Origin: Angiostrongylus vasorum
Taxonomy: Eukaryota > Nematoda > Chromadorea > Rhabditida > Metastrongylidae
DNA length: 64,000 bases
Direction of reading: 5' to 3'
Assembly (NCBI GenBank): GCA_018806985.1
Contig: JADANN010000439.1
Location: forward strand, 127,001-191,000
Within the stretch, counting starts at the first letter, position 1. Each line of letters opens with the position of its first letter. A model generated the notes under the pieces. It did not search any database, had not been told where the DNA came from, and saw only the letters and a list, made by a program, of their open reading frames with translations. The translations under genes and the position numbers were made by a program. Below are positions 1 to 11,204 of the stretch, piece by piece.

Positions 1-783
1 ACAAGGCCGCTGCCCGGCCAACTCACGCTGTGTAATTGATAAGCCGCTATAGGCTTCTCATTTCTCGGTAGTTATCTTTTTCGGACCACGATATTTTAGG
101 CAATGGTGGCACCCATCGATGCTCCTTCACGTTGCAGACATATCGTTATCCAGTACCAGCCGCCTGACCGTGTTCTTCAGATGACTCATCTCATTCGTAG
201 TCACTTCCACCATCGATGCTTAGGTAATTTGCTATCCTCATCAATCAATGTCAAAGTACACCTGACCGCTGTACATATGATCTCTAGCTTAGCCTAACGC
301 ACAGTTTATCTTCATCTGACTGTTCTGTTTTTCCTAGCCCTCGACATCTGGGCCACTGTAGGCGCTAGTGCGGGCGTCATCATCCGCACCCCCCTTATTC
401 GTCATTGTTATCAAGTTGCTGTTATCATGGTACTAATGTTGTAATAGTATTATTTACAATACTCTTATACCTTGGTAAGCCTCACTTCAGTAGTAAGTAC
501 AGCACCTCATAGACTTGAACTTGCCTTATTTATGTCCCTGTAGTTCTCCGTCGATATTACTGTTGTATTGATGTTGTATTTATGTATTAAATGGTTTAAT
601 TACCCAAGTTTGAGATATTGCTCTGTGACAACTACGAAAAGTCCCGCGTGGCGTCTTCTCACGAAGTCGAGCATTCTGCTTAAAACTGGTGGTTATACGG
701 TGCAGAGAACTGACTCGAAGGCCTATATTCCACTAGCAGCTGCATTATTTTTGGTGCATTGGCCGAACTGCAATAACAACAGT
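1..783. other. No gene seen
   Basis: Only short frames are present, with no splice-consistent exon and no strong repeat. The right boundary is set by the start of an inverted Penelope-like copy. Confidence 0.5.
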
Positions 784-819
784 AGCTGATGATTCGGCAG
801 TCTCGCCTTCTTCAGAGTT
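784..819 (-). ncRNA. Decayed hammerhead ribozyme-like motif (PLE 1 left)
   Basis: On the minus strand CTGAAGA is followed by a short GGC/GCC hairpin and then GAATCATC, where intact copies have GAAACGTC. The stem I partner AGCT is kept. The substitutions hit core positions, so activity is unlikely. Confidence 0.5.
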
Positions 820-1436
820 TGGAAGGGTATACTGGTATACTGATATACAATTTACTACGTCAAACGCTTTAATAATACTTACAAAAAAGAAGGAAAACTC
901 TATGGCAGTTACATGATCAACAGCTTCTCGAAAAGGCTCACTGCTTTTTCACGTGACTTCCAATGAGGAAGATTAGAACAGCTGATTATAGTCGCATATG
1001 GTTGATGACTGCACCATCCCACGTCAGAAATTGATGCGAAGATACGGTGCCAGGTGGCGTGATACCTCCGGGCATTCCTCCCTGCTTTGCATTGTAGCGT
1101 TCTTGGCATTTATCCAAACAGTCTCGAGGAGTTTGCACGTTGGCGTTTTAGGATTCCGTGCGAAGATATTGACTTTTACCTCAAAATCGCCTCCGCTATG
1201 CTTTTGTATCCTATGCATGCCTAGTGGGGTACTTTGTCTTGCTTTTCATTTGCCATCTAGGTGTTCGTTTATACGGATACACAAAGGCCCGCCCGTTTCG
1301 CCAATATATTCATCTCCGCAATTATTACAAGAGATCAGGCATATTGTACCTGAACTCATGGAATCACCGCACTTGCCAAAAGGGCAAATTACGCAATTTG
1401 TTGTTTCACATAGACGGTCACATAGGCGGTTACGTA
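784..1436 (-). mobile_element. Penelope-like element locus 1, left (inverted) arm
   Basis: Reading the minus strand, the arm matches the plus-strand arm at about 2,240-2,890. It encodes part of a C-terminal GIY-YIG endonuclease region with CNNCGDEYIGET, then an in-frame stop, then the conserved tail HRIQKHSGGDFEVKVNI and WINAKN, ending APYLRINF and a stop. A 3' noncoding tail follows and carries a decayed hammerhead-like motif. It is a truncated, non-functional copy, and its 3' end points outward to the left. Confidence 0.8.
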
Positions 1437-1957
1437 CTAACTATCATATTATTATACTATTACTATTACAAACAATAAAAAATCTATTCGATAGAGAAAT
1501 AGAGATAAAAAATCAAGAGGCGGCGTCACTACCACCATCTCCTTTCCCTAAAACGTTTTTCAGACAGCAGGACCCCAACCAAGGACGGAATTGACATAAA
1601 ATTCCGCATATTTTCGGACGGCGTTCTCAAGACCTTTAATCACTACCGCGATAGAAAGTTTATCTGTAACCTCACAGCCGCACAAAAAATGTAGTTTGCG
1701 AGAAATTAGAGAATTGAAAAACTCGAAAACAACAAGATTGCCTGTTAGCGATAAGGAGGAAGAGTTCATAGTTACGCCTCGCCATCTAGATGTTAAGATA
1801 GCTGAGCGGCATCTAAGTGATGTTACCTTTTATCGCCCATCATCTAAAGGGAATACAGAAGTCAATACCGAAAACTAAACAATCAGTGGGTCAAAGTAGC
1901 AAAGGCGGCAGGCTTAAAATCGTCGGTTATTTCGCACTTTAAAGTCAGTAGACTAAT

Positions 1958-2551
1958 ATGTTTCGTCCTATACCCATAACCAGGGAACTAAACGAAGAAT
2001 CGCGCGACTTGGCTCCGCAAATAACCATCTCCAATGGCTACGAAATAGTAACCCCACGAGATAAGTTTAGCAGGAGAGCGAAGCGCTCAAGCGAAACACA
2101 TGGGCAAAAGAAAGTCTCGCTTATGTTGCCCTTTATTAGCGATGACGTAAGCATAGCTATTAAAAGATGCTTAAGAAGCCCAGGTCTAGAGGAATCGGTA
2201 GCGATAGTTGAAATACCACCGGCTTCTCTACGTCGTCAGTTAGTTCGGAACCGCCTGTATGACGGTCTATGTGAAACAACAAATTGCGTAATTTGCCCTT
2301 TTGGCAAGTGCGGTGATTCCATGAGTTCAGATACAATATGCCTGATCTCTTGTAATAATTGCGAAGATATTGGCGAAAAGGGCAGACCTTTGTTTATCAG
2401 TATAAAAGAACACCTAAATGGCAAACGAAGAGCAAGAGAAGGCACGCCACTTGGGACGCATAGGGTACAAAAGCATAGCGGAGACGATTTTGAAGTAAAA
2501 GTCAATATCCTTGCGCAGGAGACTGGAACACCAGCGCGAAAAACTTCTTGA
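1958..2551 (+). pseudogene. PLE C-terminal region with GIY-YIG endonuclease remnant
   Basis: An open frame of 197 codons matches the C-terminal half of Penelope-like proteins. Near residue 110 there is a Cys-rich stretch (CETTNCVICPFGKCGD). The nuclease core reads ICLISCNNCEDIGEKGRP, whereas sister copies in this window read CGDEYIGET, so the YIG tyrosine and two neighbours are lost. The conserved downstream block EHLNGK to VKVNILAQET is present. The frame ends early, in a shifted frame before the usual EAFWINAKN segment. I infer a dead retroelement protein, not a host gene. Confidence 0.75.
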
Positions 2552-2846
2552 GGCTTTTTGGATAAATGCCAAAAACCCTACAATGAACAGCAGGGATGAA
2601 TGGCCAGAGGTCGTACGCGAACTGACCCCCGTATCTTCGCGTCAATTTCTGATGTGGGATGGTGCAGTCATCAACCTTATGCGACTATAATCAGCTGTTC
2701 TAATCTTCCTCATTGGAAATCACGAAAAAAGCGGTGAATTTTCCGAGAAGCTGTTGACCATGTAGTTGCCATAGAGTTTTCCTTCTTTTTTGTAAGTATT
2801 ATTGAAGCGTTTGGCCTAGTAAATTGTATGTCAGTATACCCTTCCA

Positions 2847-2882
2847 GGCTCTGAAGAAGGCGAAACTGCCGAAACGTCAGCT
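2847..2882 (+). ncRNA. Hammerhead ribozyme-like motif (PLE 1 right)
   Basis: Seen in order: stem I strand GGCT, core CTGAAGA (fits CUGANGA), stem II GGC/GCC with a six-base loop, core GAAAC, cleavage-type GTC, and stem I partner AGCT. Stem III is almost absent, which is how minimal hammerheads described from Penelope-like elements look. It lies in the 3' noncoding part of the element. Activity is not shown by sequence alone. Confidence 0.7.
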
Positions 2883-3140
2883 ACTGTTGTATTGTATTGT
2901 TTTTTCTATGGGAGTAAATGTATGCTGTTTAACAACCTCGCAACTGCTGAACAAGAAAACGACGCAGAGAACGCCGTATTTTCTTAAACATTCAAAAACA
3001 ATTTGATATCCACCAGCTGATCTCTTAATTTGAATAGTTAAAAGGGAATTAAAACGTTTTCGTTCCCAAATATTTATAAATGCTGCTATGAATTCTTCAT
3101 TTTCTCAATGGTGTTTAATAAGGGATGCAGTAAACACACG

Positions 3141-3414
3141 GCGCGTGTGGCGCAGTGGTCGGAGGCACCCTGCAACACACACGTGGAATCGATCACTGCG
3201 CCAATGGCCCACCAAGCGTTCCATCCTTGCGGGGTCGGCAAATTTGTACCAGACTTGTCTGAGAGGATAGCAGCACTAACTCGATATATCTGCAGGTTAC
3301 GCGAGTTACCATAAAGGCCAGATATGCATTCAACCACCTCCAAACGATGTTTAATGAAGTCGAAAGCATGGCGCATCCCTCAGGGATTGATCAACGTCGA
3401 GAGCTTTATCGTTT
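3141..3414 (+). mobile_element. SINE-A copy (tRNA-derived)
   Basis: The copy starts GCGCGTGTGGCGCAGTGGTC, a tRNA-like A box, with a B-box-like GGAATCGATC downstream. It then has the central block around GGGGTCGGCAAATTTGTACC and the body ending GGCGCATCCCTCAGGGATTG. It is one of the better SINE-A copies and is not a functional tRNA gene. Confidence 0.85.
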
Positions 3415-4224
3415 ATCCTTTTTTTGTAGTAAACGTAAAAAGGAATAGAAAGTATGTATGGTGGAGTGCAAGGACTTCTGCTCAAACAAGCAAACATTTT
3501 AAAGTTGTTAAATTATTGATTTTGTAGTGATTATGTTCTGGTCTACTTAAAGATTTCGGAGTATCTCTGTGCAAGAGGAAACTAGGTATTTAGGTTTTAC
3601 AATTCGACCTACTGTTTCGCATCACAGCTGATGACAACGTAACAAGTTATTTCTTCAAAACGAGACAAAAGCAAACAGAAAACGCAATTGACAGCTCTCT
3701 AGTTCACATCTTCCACCTAATTGAATTATCAAACTGAGTCACCGATTCACCAGTAATATCCTTCATTTCTAGCAATGGATAAGAATGGAAGTAAAATGCT
3801 TTCGATGACAACGCTTCACGAGAGAAATATAGTCGAAGAGATGTCACGTTGATTCAAACACCGTGTGTCTGGCGAGCCTGGCGGCCGAAACAAGCTGTCA
3901 GGCGTGCTTGGACTGCAATCAGTGTCAGTGAATGCGCTGAGGTAATTCGATAATCGTGTTGGTTCACATCATCACGTTGTGCTGTGTACGTGCATATGCC
4001 ATGTACTTGCTTCTTGTTCCCATCTACCATCTCCACGTGAACTACTACAATCACTCCGATTATGCAAATCTCTTCCATTCAACTATACACTGGTTCAAAA
4101 CGGACAGAATGGTAAAGGACAATGATAGAGATCAACACTAATTATCCTTAGCGACGTACCATGTATTCGACTCTGCTAAGCAACCTAGAGGTGAGTGAAT
4201 GCAAGTAAGGGCTATATAATAATG

Positions 4225-4340
4225 GCCGAGTCCCACCAATGTATCATGTCAGCGTTTCTAGCCCCCAAGCAAGTCTGGCACCAATTTGTCGACCCGAAAA
4301 GAATGTGGAACTTGGTTAGTATGGATCGCCGGGTTGAATT
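4225..4340 (-). repeat. SINE-A remnant
   Basis: CAAGTCTGGCACCAATTTGT and CGACCCGAAAAGAATG match the reverse complement of the SINE-A/B central block. The flanks are too decayed to assign both ends. Confidence 0.55.
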
Positions 4341-5878
4341 AAACACCACTCAAATATGGCGGGACACCTTCAACTACTGCATTTTATACTGCAGAAGCCT
4401 TTTTGAAAATATGCGATTTTCTGGGTGGCAGATATGTCCAGTATCAAGATCATTCGATGGCGTGAGAACAGAAAAAGAAACAGTACGGAGGTGAGGGAAA
4501 AAGCGGCAAAAGTTCAAGTTGGACACAATTTTATCATTAGCGGACTTTTTGGAGATAATATTGACACATGTGCTCCTTCTACCTTTTTTAAAAGCCACTT
4601 GGCAACCGAGGGTGAATGGTGTCGCTTTTATTAGTATGTTGACAAAGCATTAGTTATTAAAAAAAACAGATGTTGAAACAGTTAAAAAAAATATGAAGCG
4701 GCAACAATAGAAAGTAGAATTGAATAAGAGTGGACAAGTATAGGCAGGACGAATGATGGAAATCTAAAGCAGTTGTGCGAAAAACGCAAGATTGAAGATC
4801 GAATGTGAGAAAAACGATAGAGCGACATAGAAAGGTGAAATATTATAGCATTTAAAAAGTAAACTCATTCAAAGAAGATGCTTAAAGATTTCAAAAGGAG
4901 AAAACCATCTAGAGAATTAGCAAACCACTGGATATTAAGCGGAGGCATGGAAAAATAGCAGTATTGAATAATAGGATAAGCAGCTCTCCTTGTCACCTGT
5001 TTCACCCCTTATATCGCAGTCCTTTACAGCTTCTCGAGAATGTCAGGATAAAGTCTTCCTTTCCCCTTGTGGAGTCCATTGGTACCTAGTGAGCTACGGC
5101 AACTCAACAGACACATAGAACAGAATAAATTTCGTGCAAGTCACTCCATCTGCAATGATTTTGGCGTTACGGCACCTGCTAGTGGCACATTTACTGTTCT
5201 ACTGTGAGTGCACTACTATGAACAGTAGTTTGTCGGGCTTTACCAAAGTAGAGGTGAAATTTGTCCGCTGGGAGCAACCATCCCAAACGGATTAAGCTTT
5301 TCAGTTGTTTCGTTGTGTATTTTTGAGCGAAATGTGTAGGATAGAATTTGCATCTGTACAGGCAGAGAACTCCAGTAATCCGACGTAGCAAAGGCTAAGC
5401 GCTCTCCTCGGCACCTTTTCACTAGTGCGGGCACTTTTAGATTGAGCTTCAACTTTCGATCTTTACCATTCGATCTATCGAAGGACAATCTGCGCAGGCT
5501 TGATGTTGTCTTCAGCTCAAGAAGGAATTTCATTCAGGAGCTCAGGCACACAATAAGTGAAAGTGGAAATAATTTGGTAGGGTAAGGTCTAAGACCCTCT
5601 GTTGTAAACCATATTTCATATGCTATGAAACGCATGAAACGCTAATCGCTACTTATTGAATAACCCGGCATGACATGTATCACATGAGGACGCCAATAAT
5701 TCTAGCAGTCTACCATCTTTTAATTCGTTTCTCGCATTCATCATCTACGAAAGCCTTTTTGCTTGTAAGTTCAAGTATTAGTTGTGGATTTTCCTTTCGC
5801 CATGAATGTCGTTGAATGGGGTTCGAACAGAATCATCCTGAGGTCCTGAGGTAGCCGTGCTAGGGCATTCCTACATAA

Positions 5879-6030
5879 TTAGAGAGATTGCCCCAAACAA
5901 GTCTGGCACCAATTTTCCGATTCCAGAGGAATGACAAAATTGTACGGCATGGTGTAGGATCGAACCATAGCCTGGGTAGATAGCACCGTAGCGTAATAAA
6001 CGCAATCACTACCGCTGTGCCACCCACCCA
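5879..6030 (-). repeat. SINE-B fragment, 5' part
   Basis: The minus strand reads GGCACAGCGGTAGTGATTGC (A-box side), GTTCGATCC (B box), then the shared central block ending near GGTGCCAGACTTGTTTGGGG. The tail is missing. Confidence 0.65.
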
Positions 6031-6278
6031 CTGTGTAGAATAAAATTGAAATAAAAAAAGAGTTTGATATTTGGCTAGCGTCAATTGCATTCTTAGGAGG
6101 AAATAAAAAGAAATTTTCCGAAAACGAGAGCTCATTGAATTCAGTCTTGGAAACATCACGTGATGCGAAATCTGTCACAGTGGAACCATGTCTCCAGTCA
6201 TTCAAAGAAACATTGTGTTTTTAAGTGGAAAACTGCAAAGCTCTCAACCTCATACAGCATTCATTGTCAATCAGTTGA

Positions 6279-6439
6279 CTAAATGACAAATTTGGAGATC
6301 ACTTCCTCCTGCACGTGCTTAAAACTGAGCTGTTTCCCGAACTGGGAGCTACTCTTCCGTTCAAGTTTTATAGTCAACGTATAAAACCGGCTTCTGATAA
6401 AGTGATGATCATCGACTCTCTCGTAACTATTGATCCCAA
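6279..6439 (-). CDS. Unidentified gene, exon C
   Basis: The acceptor CTGTTTTTAG is strong. The exon starts TT, completing Val with the G of exon B, and encodes GINSYERVDDHHFIRSRFY, then KLERKSSSQFGKQ. It may end at GT dinucleotides near 6,325 or 6,314, or run to the TAG at 6,279. I could not link a following exon. Confidence 0.5.
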
Positions 6440-9400
6440 CTAAAAACAGAAACAAAACGACCCGATTAAAGATCACAGTAAAAAAATAGAAAATACAAGC
6501 ATGGCGAAGCAATGTGATGTTCAATGGCTATTAATTTTAGTAAAACGAAAGTTGATCACACAAAATATTCAACATCTTTATTGTCAGTTGAAAAACGGCC
6601 ATCGCTAGCACAAGCAGTCAATAATCGATCGAAAACTCGTCCAATTCAACTGATGATAAAGGATTCACGAACTAACATCATACACTCACCGATGTCGATT
6701 TCGTCGTCATCTTGATAGCGGCCGTCATCAATACAGGAGTCAGGCTCGGACATATTGGAGGCGACACTTGGCGATGTTCTTCCTGAATGTGCTGGAACCC
6801 TTAGGTAGCTGTTCTGACCATCGAATACTTCAGTGCGACCACTTCTCAAACCTTAACGACCAACTTATAATGGACGCACTCCGCAAGGAAAGATTTTCAT
6901 AGTAATTACTTCTAAACAGTAGTCAATTACTTATCTACAACATATAGAATACTGGTTTATGTTCTTTTTTTACTACAGAAATAATTAGTAACGGCATAGC
7001 CTAATCCTTTTTGAAACGCCATTAAAAGAATTGCTTTCCTTTTCATTGGGCACGGAGAACGTGGCATTCACGAGCAATGGGTTGAGAAAATATTTCGAAC
7101 AAAAACGCACTCGGAAGTACAAGCTATCACATTTAGCAGGAACAAAATTATTCCAACCAAAACTTATCAAGAAACGAATTATTGCTTATTTTGTTGTTAT
7201 GATGAACTTAAGATTGTAAACTGTGGAGCTCGAAAAAATTTTGAGGACAAACGCTTTTACAAACTCCTACAATAGTCTAGAACTGGTAAAGTGTTGGGAA
7301 ATTGATAACAACCCATTAGCCGCATTGAATTCCGTTCGCCGCACCGACCGTGCGGTCTGAATTCATATTTGGGTTATGCAATATTTTGTGAAGACCTATT
7401 GACCTATCATGTCTACCACACTGCACCATGTCAGTGTACCCGATTTTTTCCCTGACAAACTGATCTAAGTTTGCGTGTTTAGGAGCATATGTAACCATGG
7501 CGCCACACGCAGCCCAGTATCTCTGTAAGCTCAGAAAGCAAATGAATCGTGTGATCGGTTTTTGGTGATAACGCAGGCTTTTTTTATGCGAGCCGGTCTG
7601 TTACGAATTTGTTCCCAAATTCTAAATTGCTAAATCTGTGAAGGAGTATGTATGTGAAGGATATGATGAAGGAAAAAGTGGTAAGAGTTCGCTAGCCCAC
7701 CGAAACGATCATAGCCCATGTTGCCTCGTAGAAGACTGCCATTGCTCAACTAATATCAACTCTACACACCAGTGGCGTTTTTCCTGTGTTGATATTGAAA
7801 ATGATCATAGCCCAGGTTGCCTCGTAGGGGGACTGCCATTGCTCAACTAATATCAACTCTACACACCACTGACGTTTTTCTGTGCTGATATTGAAACTAC
7901 CGTGGTATTTTTCATTATCAACTGCCAATGGTCGATCGACGACTACGTCTATCAAAAATATCCATGCAAATCAGCTTGGCTTGTTAGTTGTTGTTGTGAA
8001 GAAGTAGCAACGGACACAAGCATGAGTTGTTAACTATCCGACGACACTCAACCGTACATATCTGCGACGGTCGTCAGTTGCTTGTTCCAGAAATGTTTAG
8101 CGGGAATGTGATCTTCATGCTGCTTACGATCCAAACCTTACACCTTTTGATGTTCATCTGCCAAAAATTACTCTTCTGGTAGGTTTGAAAACTTGAACTA
8201 AACCGTTTATCGGCTAGTAGACCTGGAAATTGTAGCATAATGGCTTTTATACTGTTCCTCAATGTCCTGCTCAATTGATCACTCAACTTGGCGACTATAA
8301 TGTAAGTTGTAACAGAGTTATGTTGAAGAAAAATATCAAAAATCAGAATGGAAGGACGTAGATGTGTGTGATTCGTTCTACTCTCAATAGAGACATGCAA
8401 ATATAGGTACAGGTACACAGGAGTAGTATGAAGATGTATAGCATGAAAGAAAAAATCAGAACAAGCAAGGGGAAACTATAAAAAACCAAAACTCGATTCA
8501 ACTATTTGCTCCTCTGGAGTCATAGTACTCCGCATCGTTTTGAAACCTTTTTCATAACGATGAAGCATTCAGAAAGTGCTTAGGCGAATTCAGCCTACTT
8601 CGTAATCTCCATTCTAATACACGAGGAGATCAATTGAATAAAATAAGATTAGTTTAAGAATCGGAGTGGATTCGTATCCTACTACCGCTACCGTACACGA
8701 CGAGGTAAGAATATTATTTGAAGAAAAAAACTCAAAAACTAATCTGTCAAGGATAAATGTAGTACTAAACACTGAAAAAGATCAATGGCATTATGCCATC
8801 ATTTGAAAGCGTACGAACGAATAGATGTAGCTTTCTGGCACTAAATAAAAATCGAGAGATGAAAATCTAAACCAGAAACCGTGTTTCTTCTCTGGTTTTG
8901 TTGGTTTGTTTACAATACTTTTACGGAATTCATCTCTTCAGGACGCGATGGTGTCTCCAAATGCGTCCTCTCTGTTAGAGGCAGCTACGTTCTCGCCAAA
9001 CGTTTATGAATTGCTGACGGCACTGATCGATAGAACTAGTTGAGAGACAGGCGAAACGAAGGACCAGCATGGTGTGGTGGTGAACGCGCTACTCCCCGGA
9101 AAGGACAATAGCGCGTTCGTTCCCCCACCATAGGCACCTGCGGTCCAGAGTTTTGCAAATATCTCAGCATCATTAAAGTTATATTTCGCAACGCATACCC
9201 TGCCGCTAAAAAGAGTAGGCAGTAAATAAGAAGTCAAAATTATCATCAGAAATCATCCGTCAGTGGGTTAATATTTGTAGTACTGTTTGAAAAAAAAATG
9301 CTACACGTGCACCCGGAAACTGCTTGTATCATTATTTGTATAACAGAGGAGGATTATTTAAGCTTGTTAAATATTGAAGTACTAGTGTTGAGAAGTCACT

Positions 9401-10036
9401 TAAATGGCCAAGAAGCCTTCACTACATCAAAAGGTGTTGCCGAAGCTTTGCATGTTTCTCTGAACCTTAAGATGAAAGAATGAATCATATCATAGGAAAT
9501 TTGGCAAAAAAAAATCATGCATGAGTGGAAGAAAATGCGAAAACTAACTAATAACGGTTTATTCAAGTAGTGATGCGGGAGAATTGTTAGCGAAGAAAGA
9601 TGGCAAGAGGCCAGTAAAATACTCGACAAAAATCAAAAACCACAAGAGACCACAAAAGCCCAGAAAAAAGCAAGAAACTTCGAGAAAACATCGTTTTTTA
9701 AAAAAAGCCATGTGGTATTAATCATATAAGCATAAGATGATATATCATTGCACAAAGTGCGAACCTGTGGCACGATTTTTTCAAGAATCAAAACTGCTTA
9801 GAAAGCCGATTTGGAGATGAACCTCTTCAAAATAGGACTCGAGTTTCATAAAGCATTTCTGAATTCTACCTTTGACAGATGATCGTATGGCAGGTAATGT
9901 GCCGATACGGCGTAAATCACAGAAATCCGGTGAGCCATTCGGTTCTCGTACCACCCGTACACTATGCCATCGTACCACTCGTCGATTTCGTGGTTCGTCC
10001 AACTCGTCCAGAGGCTCTGGTGACGAGTCACCCATG
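6279..10036 (-). CDS. Unidentified gene, 5' part (three in-phase exons)
   Basis: Three minus-strand segments, 10,035-9,870, 6,851-6,690 and 6,439 to at most 6,279, join without breaking frame: phase 1 to 2, then phase 1 to 2 again. The product starts MGDSSPEPLDELDEP. It runs through basic stretches (RNRRVVRWHSVRVVRE), a Ser-rich part (HSGRTSPSVASNMSEP), an acid cluster (RYQDDDEIDI) and then NSYERVDDHHFIRSRFY. No signal peptide or membrane segment is seen, so a cytosolic or nuclear, partly disordered N-terminus is likely. An AG lies two bases before the ATG and could be a trans-splice acceptor, as nematodes use. I do not recognise the family. The third exon either runs to the stop at 6,279 or is spliced earlier. 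Confidence 0.55.
6690..6851 (-). CDS. Unidentified gene, exon B
   Basis: Starts after GTTAAG and ends at a strong donor ATCG|GTGAGTG. It encodes LRSGRTEVFDGQNSYLRV, a Ser/Pro stretch and the acidic RYQDDDEIDI. Phase fits exon A exactly (G plus GT gives Gly). The acceptor has a weak pyrimidine tract. Confidence 0.55.
7707..7897 (+). repeat. Tandem duplication, two units of about 96 bp
   Basis: Two adjacent units each run from GATCATAGCCCA through TTGCTCAACTAATATCAACT to TGATATTGAAA, with a few substitutions and small indels. This is a recent local duplication with no coding content. Confidence 0.85.
8937..9236 (-). repeat. Repeat D, copy 1
   Basis: The reverse complement of 57,118-57,433. 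Shared landmarks are GGACGCGATGGTGTCTCC, CGATAGAACTAGTTGAGAGA, GGACCAGCATGGTGTGGTGG and GCAAATATCTCAGCA. Class unknown. The conserved translated stretch TTTPCWSFVSPVSQLVL could be chance or a coding relic. Confidence 0.75.
9870..10036 (-). CDS. Unidentified gene, exon A (start codon)
   Basis: ATG at 10,035, 55 codons plus one base, ending at donor AAAG|GTAGAA. The sequence TTTGTAG sits directly upstream, one base from the ATG, and would suit a spliced-leader acceptor. If it is instead a cis acceptor, this is an internal exon. The opposite strand is also open here, so confidence is limited. Confidence 0.5.
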
Positions 10037-10604
10037 CTACAAACTAATGACTAGGATAAACGACGGCGAGTAGAGGTGCGGTATTAAACAATACACGAAA
10101 TAATTCTGTTGCAACTTTTTTTTGTTGTTGGACGTTGGGTGATGTATTGAGAGGCCCAGCAGTTCATTGCCACCGCTGTCTTAGCTGCAGTGTTGATGAA
10201 TGCCTAGTTTTACTCACAGCAGAACAATCATGGATGTTGTCAAGCAATTCCACGCCTTTCATAATTGGACCACATTAGACGTTCCGTATTCGATGACATC
10301 ACCAAACGTCCATTATTCAAATTCAAACGAAAAATATGGATGAATGAAGAAGAATTATCAACGGTATCTGAAAAAGATGAAGTCTTCATCATCAGGATAG
10401 TCCTGACTTGGAACACTGCAGAAGTTCTTAAATGCGGTATCTGAGATTGAAATGCTCTAGAGTAACCTATAGGATATTGTAGAAAGAATTTTTAGAACAA
10501 TAAGAGGGGAAAGCAGCGCTAAAAAGTTCAAATCAATGAAAGAAATTTTGAAGGAGAAAACCCTGACAGACCTTATTGTTGGGGAATCTTTAAAATGAAA
10601 CAGA
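10037..10604. other. No gene seen
   Basis: This is the upstream flank of exon A. There is no supported exon, repeat or promoter motif that I can defend. Confidence 0.45.
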
Positions 10605-10818
10605 TTTCCTTCTGCTTCTGTTTAGCAAACACGAAGTGTTATTTTTATTTCTTTATTTACGTACAAGCTGACGTTTCGGCGGATTTCGCCTTCCATTTTT
10701 TTCTCTTTTTTTTTCGATTTCCAGGCTCTGCGGAAGGCGAAATCCGCCGGAACGTCAGCTTGTACGTAAATAAAGAAATAAAATAACACCTCGTGTTTGC
10801 TAAACAGAAGCAGAAAGA
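10605..10818. mobile_element. Penelope-like locus 2: palindromic pair of 3' ends
   Basis: Two inverted arms (10,605-10,698 and 10,722-10,818) share GCTAAACAGAAGCAGAA, the CGTGTTTGC end, TACGTAAATAAAG and CGTCAGCTTGTACG around a T-rich spacer. Each arm is only the 3' tail of a PLE. The right arm carries a damaged hammerhead-like motif (CTGCGGA, GGAACGTC). Transcribed, the locus would fold into a long hairpin. Confidence 0.75.
10724..10760 (+). ncRNA. Decayed hammerhead-like motif (PLE 2 right arm)
   Basis: GGCT, CTGCGGA, stem II GGCG/CGCC, GGAACGTC, AGCT. Core bases differ from CUGANGA and GAAAC, so probably inactive. Confidence 0.45.
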
Positions 10819-10937
10819 ATTATTCAATCAATGCCGAGGTTAATAGAAAGTCGACGTGGGAAACAGATTTCGTCCGTTTTACCAACTTTGTTTGAGTAGT
10901 ATTAGCCAAAAACATTTGGGTAATATGTAATGTATAA

Positions 10938-11204
10938 AGGATAACGCTCTCAGCATTGATCAATCCACGAGGGATGCGCCATGCATTCGACTTCATCAAA
11001 CGTCGCTTGGAGGTGATTGAACGCATATCTGGCTTTTACAATGATTCGCGGTGGCCTACCAATGTATTGAGCCAGTGCTGCTATCCTTTTCGGACAACTC
11101 TGGTACTAATTTGCCGAGCCCGGAGAGATGCAAGGCTTGCCGAGCCATGGGCGCGGGGATCAATCCCACCTGTGTCGCAGTGGCGCCTACAACCACACGC
11201 GCCT
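10938..11204 (-). mobile_element. SINE-A copy
   Basis: Full-length on the minus strand. The head lies at GGCGCGTGTGG, with the box-B region near 11,160, the central block (CTGGTACTAATTTGCCGAGC on plus) and the tail GGGATGCGCCATGCATTCGA on plus. Confidence 0.8.

Larger units (their letters stand above)
1690..2960 (+). mobile_element. Penelope-like element locus 1, right arm
   Basis: This is a degenerate but long Penelope-like retroelement fragment. Several frames hold the linker and endonuclease part: LPFISDDVSIAIKRCL, then RNRLYDGLCETTNCVICPFG, then a GIY-YIG-like segment and QKHSGDDFEVKVNILAQET. The 3' noncoding part has an intact-looking hammerhead-like motif and ends around TTAACAACCTCGCAACTGCT. 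PLEs carry a telomerase-like reverse transcriptase and often a C-terminal GIY-YIG nuclease. Only the nuclease side is evident here, so the copy is 5' truncated. Confidence 0.8.
3415..6278. other. No confident gene; SINE remnants
   Basis: Frames on both strands are short and overlap one another. Apart from the two SINE remnants listed separately I see no supported feature. A minus-strand frame at 5,240-5,533 is Lys/Arg-rich, but its only possible 3' splice site ends in GAG, so it is not called. Confidence 0.45.
6852..9869. other. Putative intron of the unidentified gene
   Basis: A 3 kb interval holding a tandem duplication (7,707-7,897) and a repeat D copy (8,937-9,236). The 114-codon minus frame at 8,074-8,418 has no recognisable motif and is probably chance. 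Confidence 0.45.

Noticed and set aside
998..1594. 198-codon plus-strand frame
   Set aside because: Antisense of the PLE left arm; the minus strand carries the GIY-YIG homology.
5240..5533. Fourth exon of the unidentified minus-strand gene (LRRLSFDRSNGKDRKLKL)
   Set aside because: The acceptor would end in GAG with a weak tract, and no donor of exon C can be fixed to give the phase.
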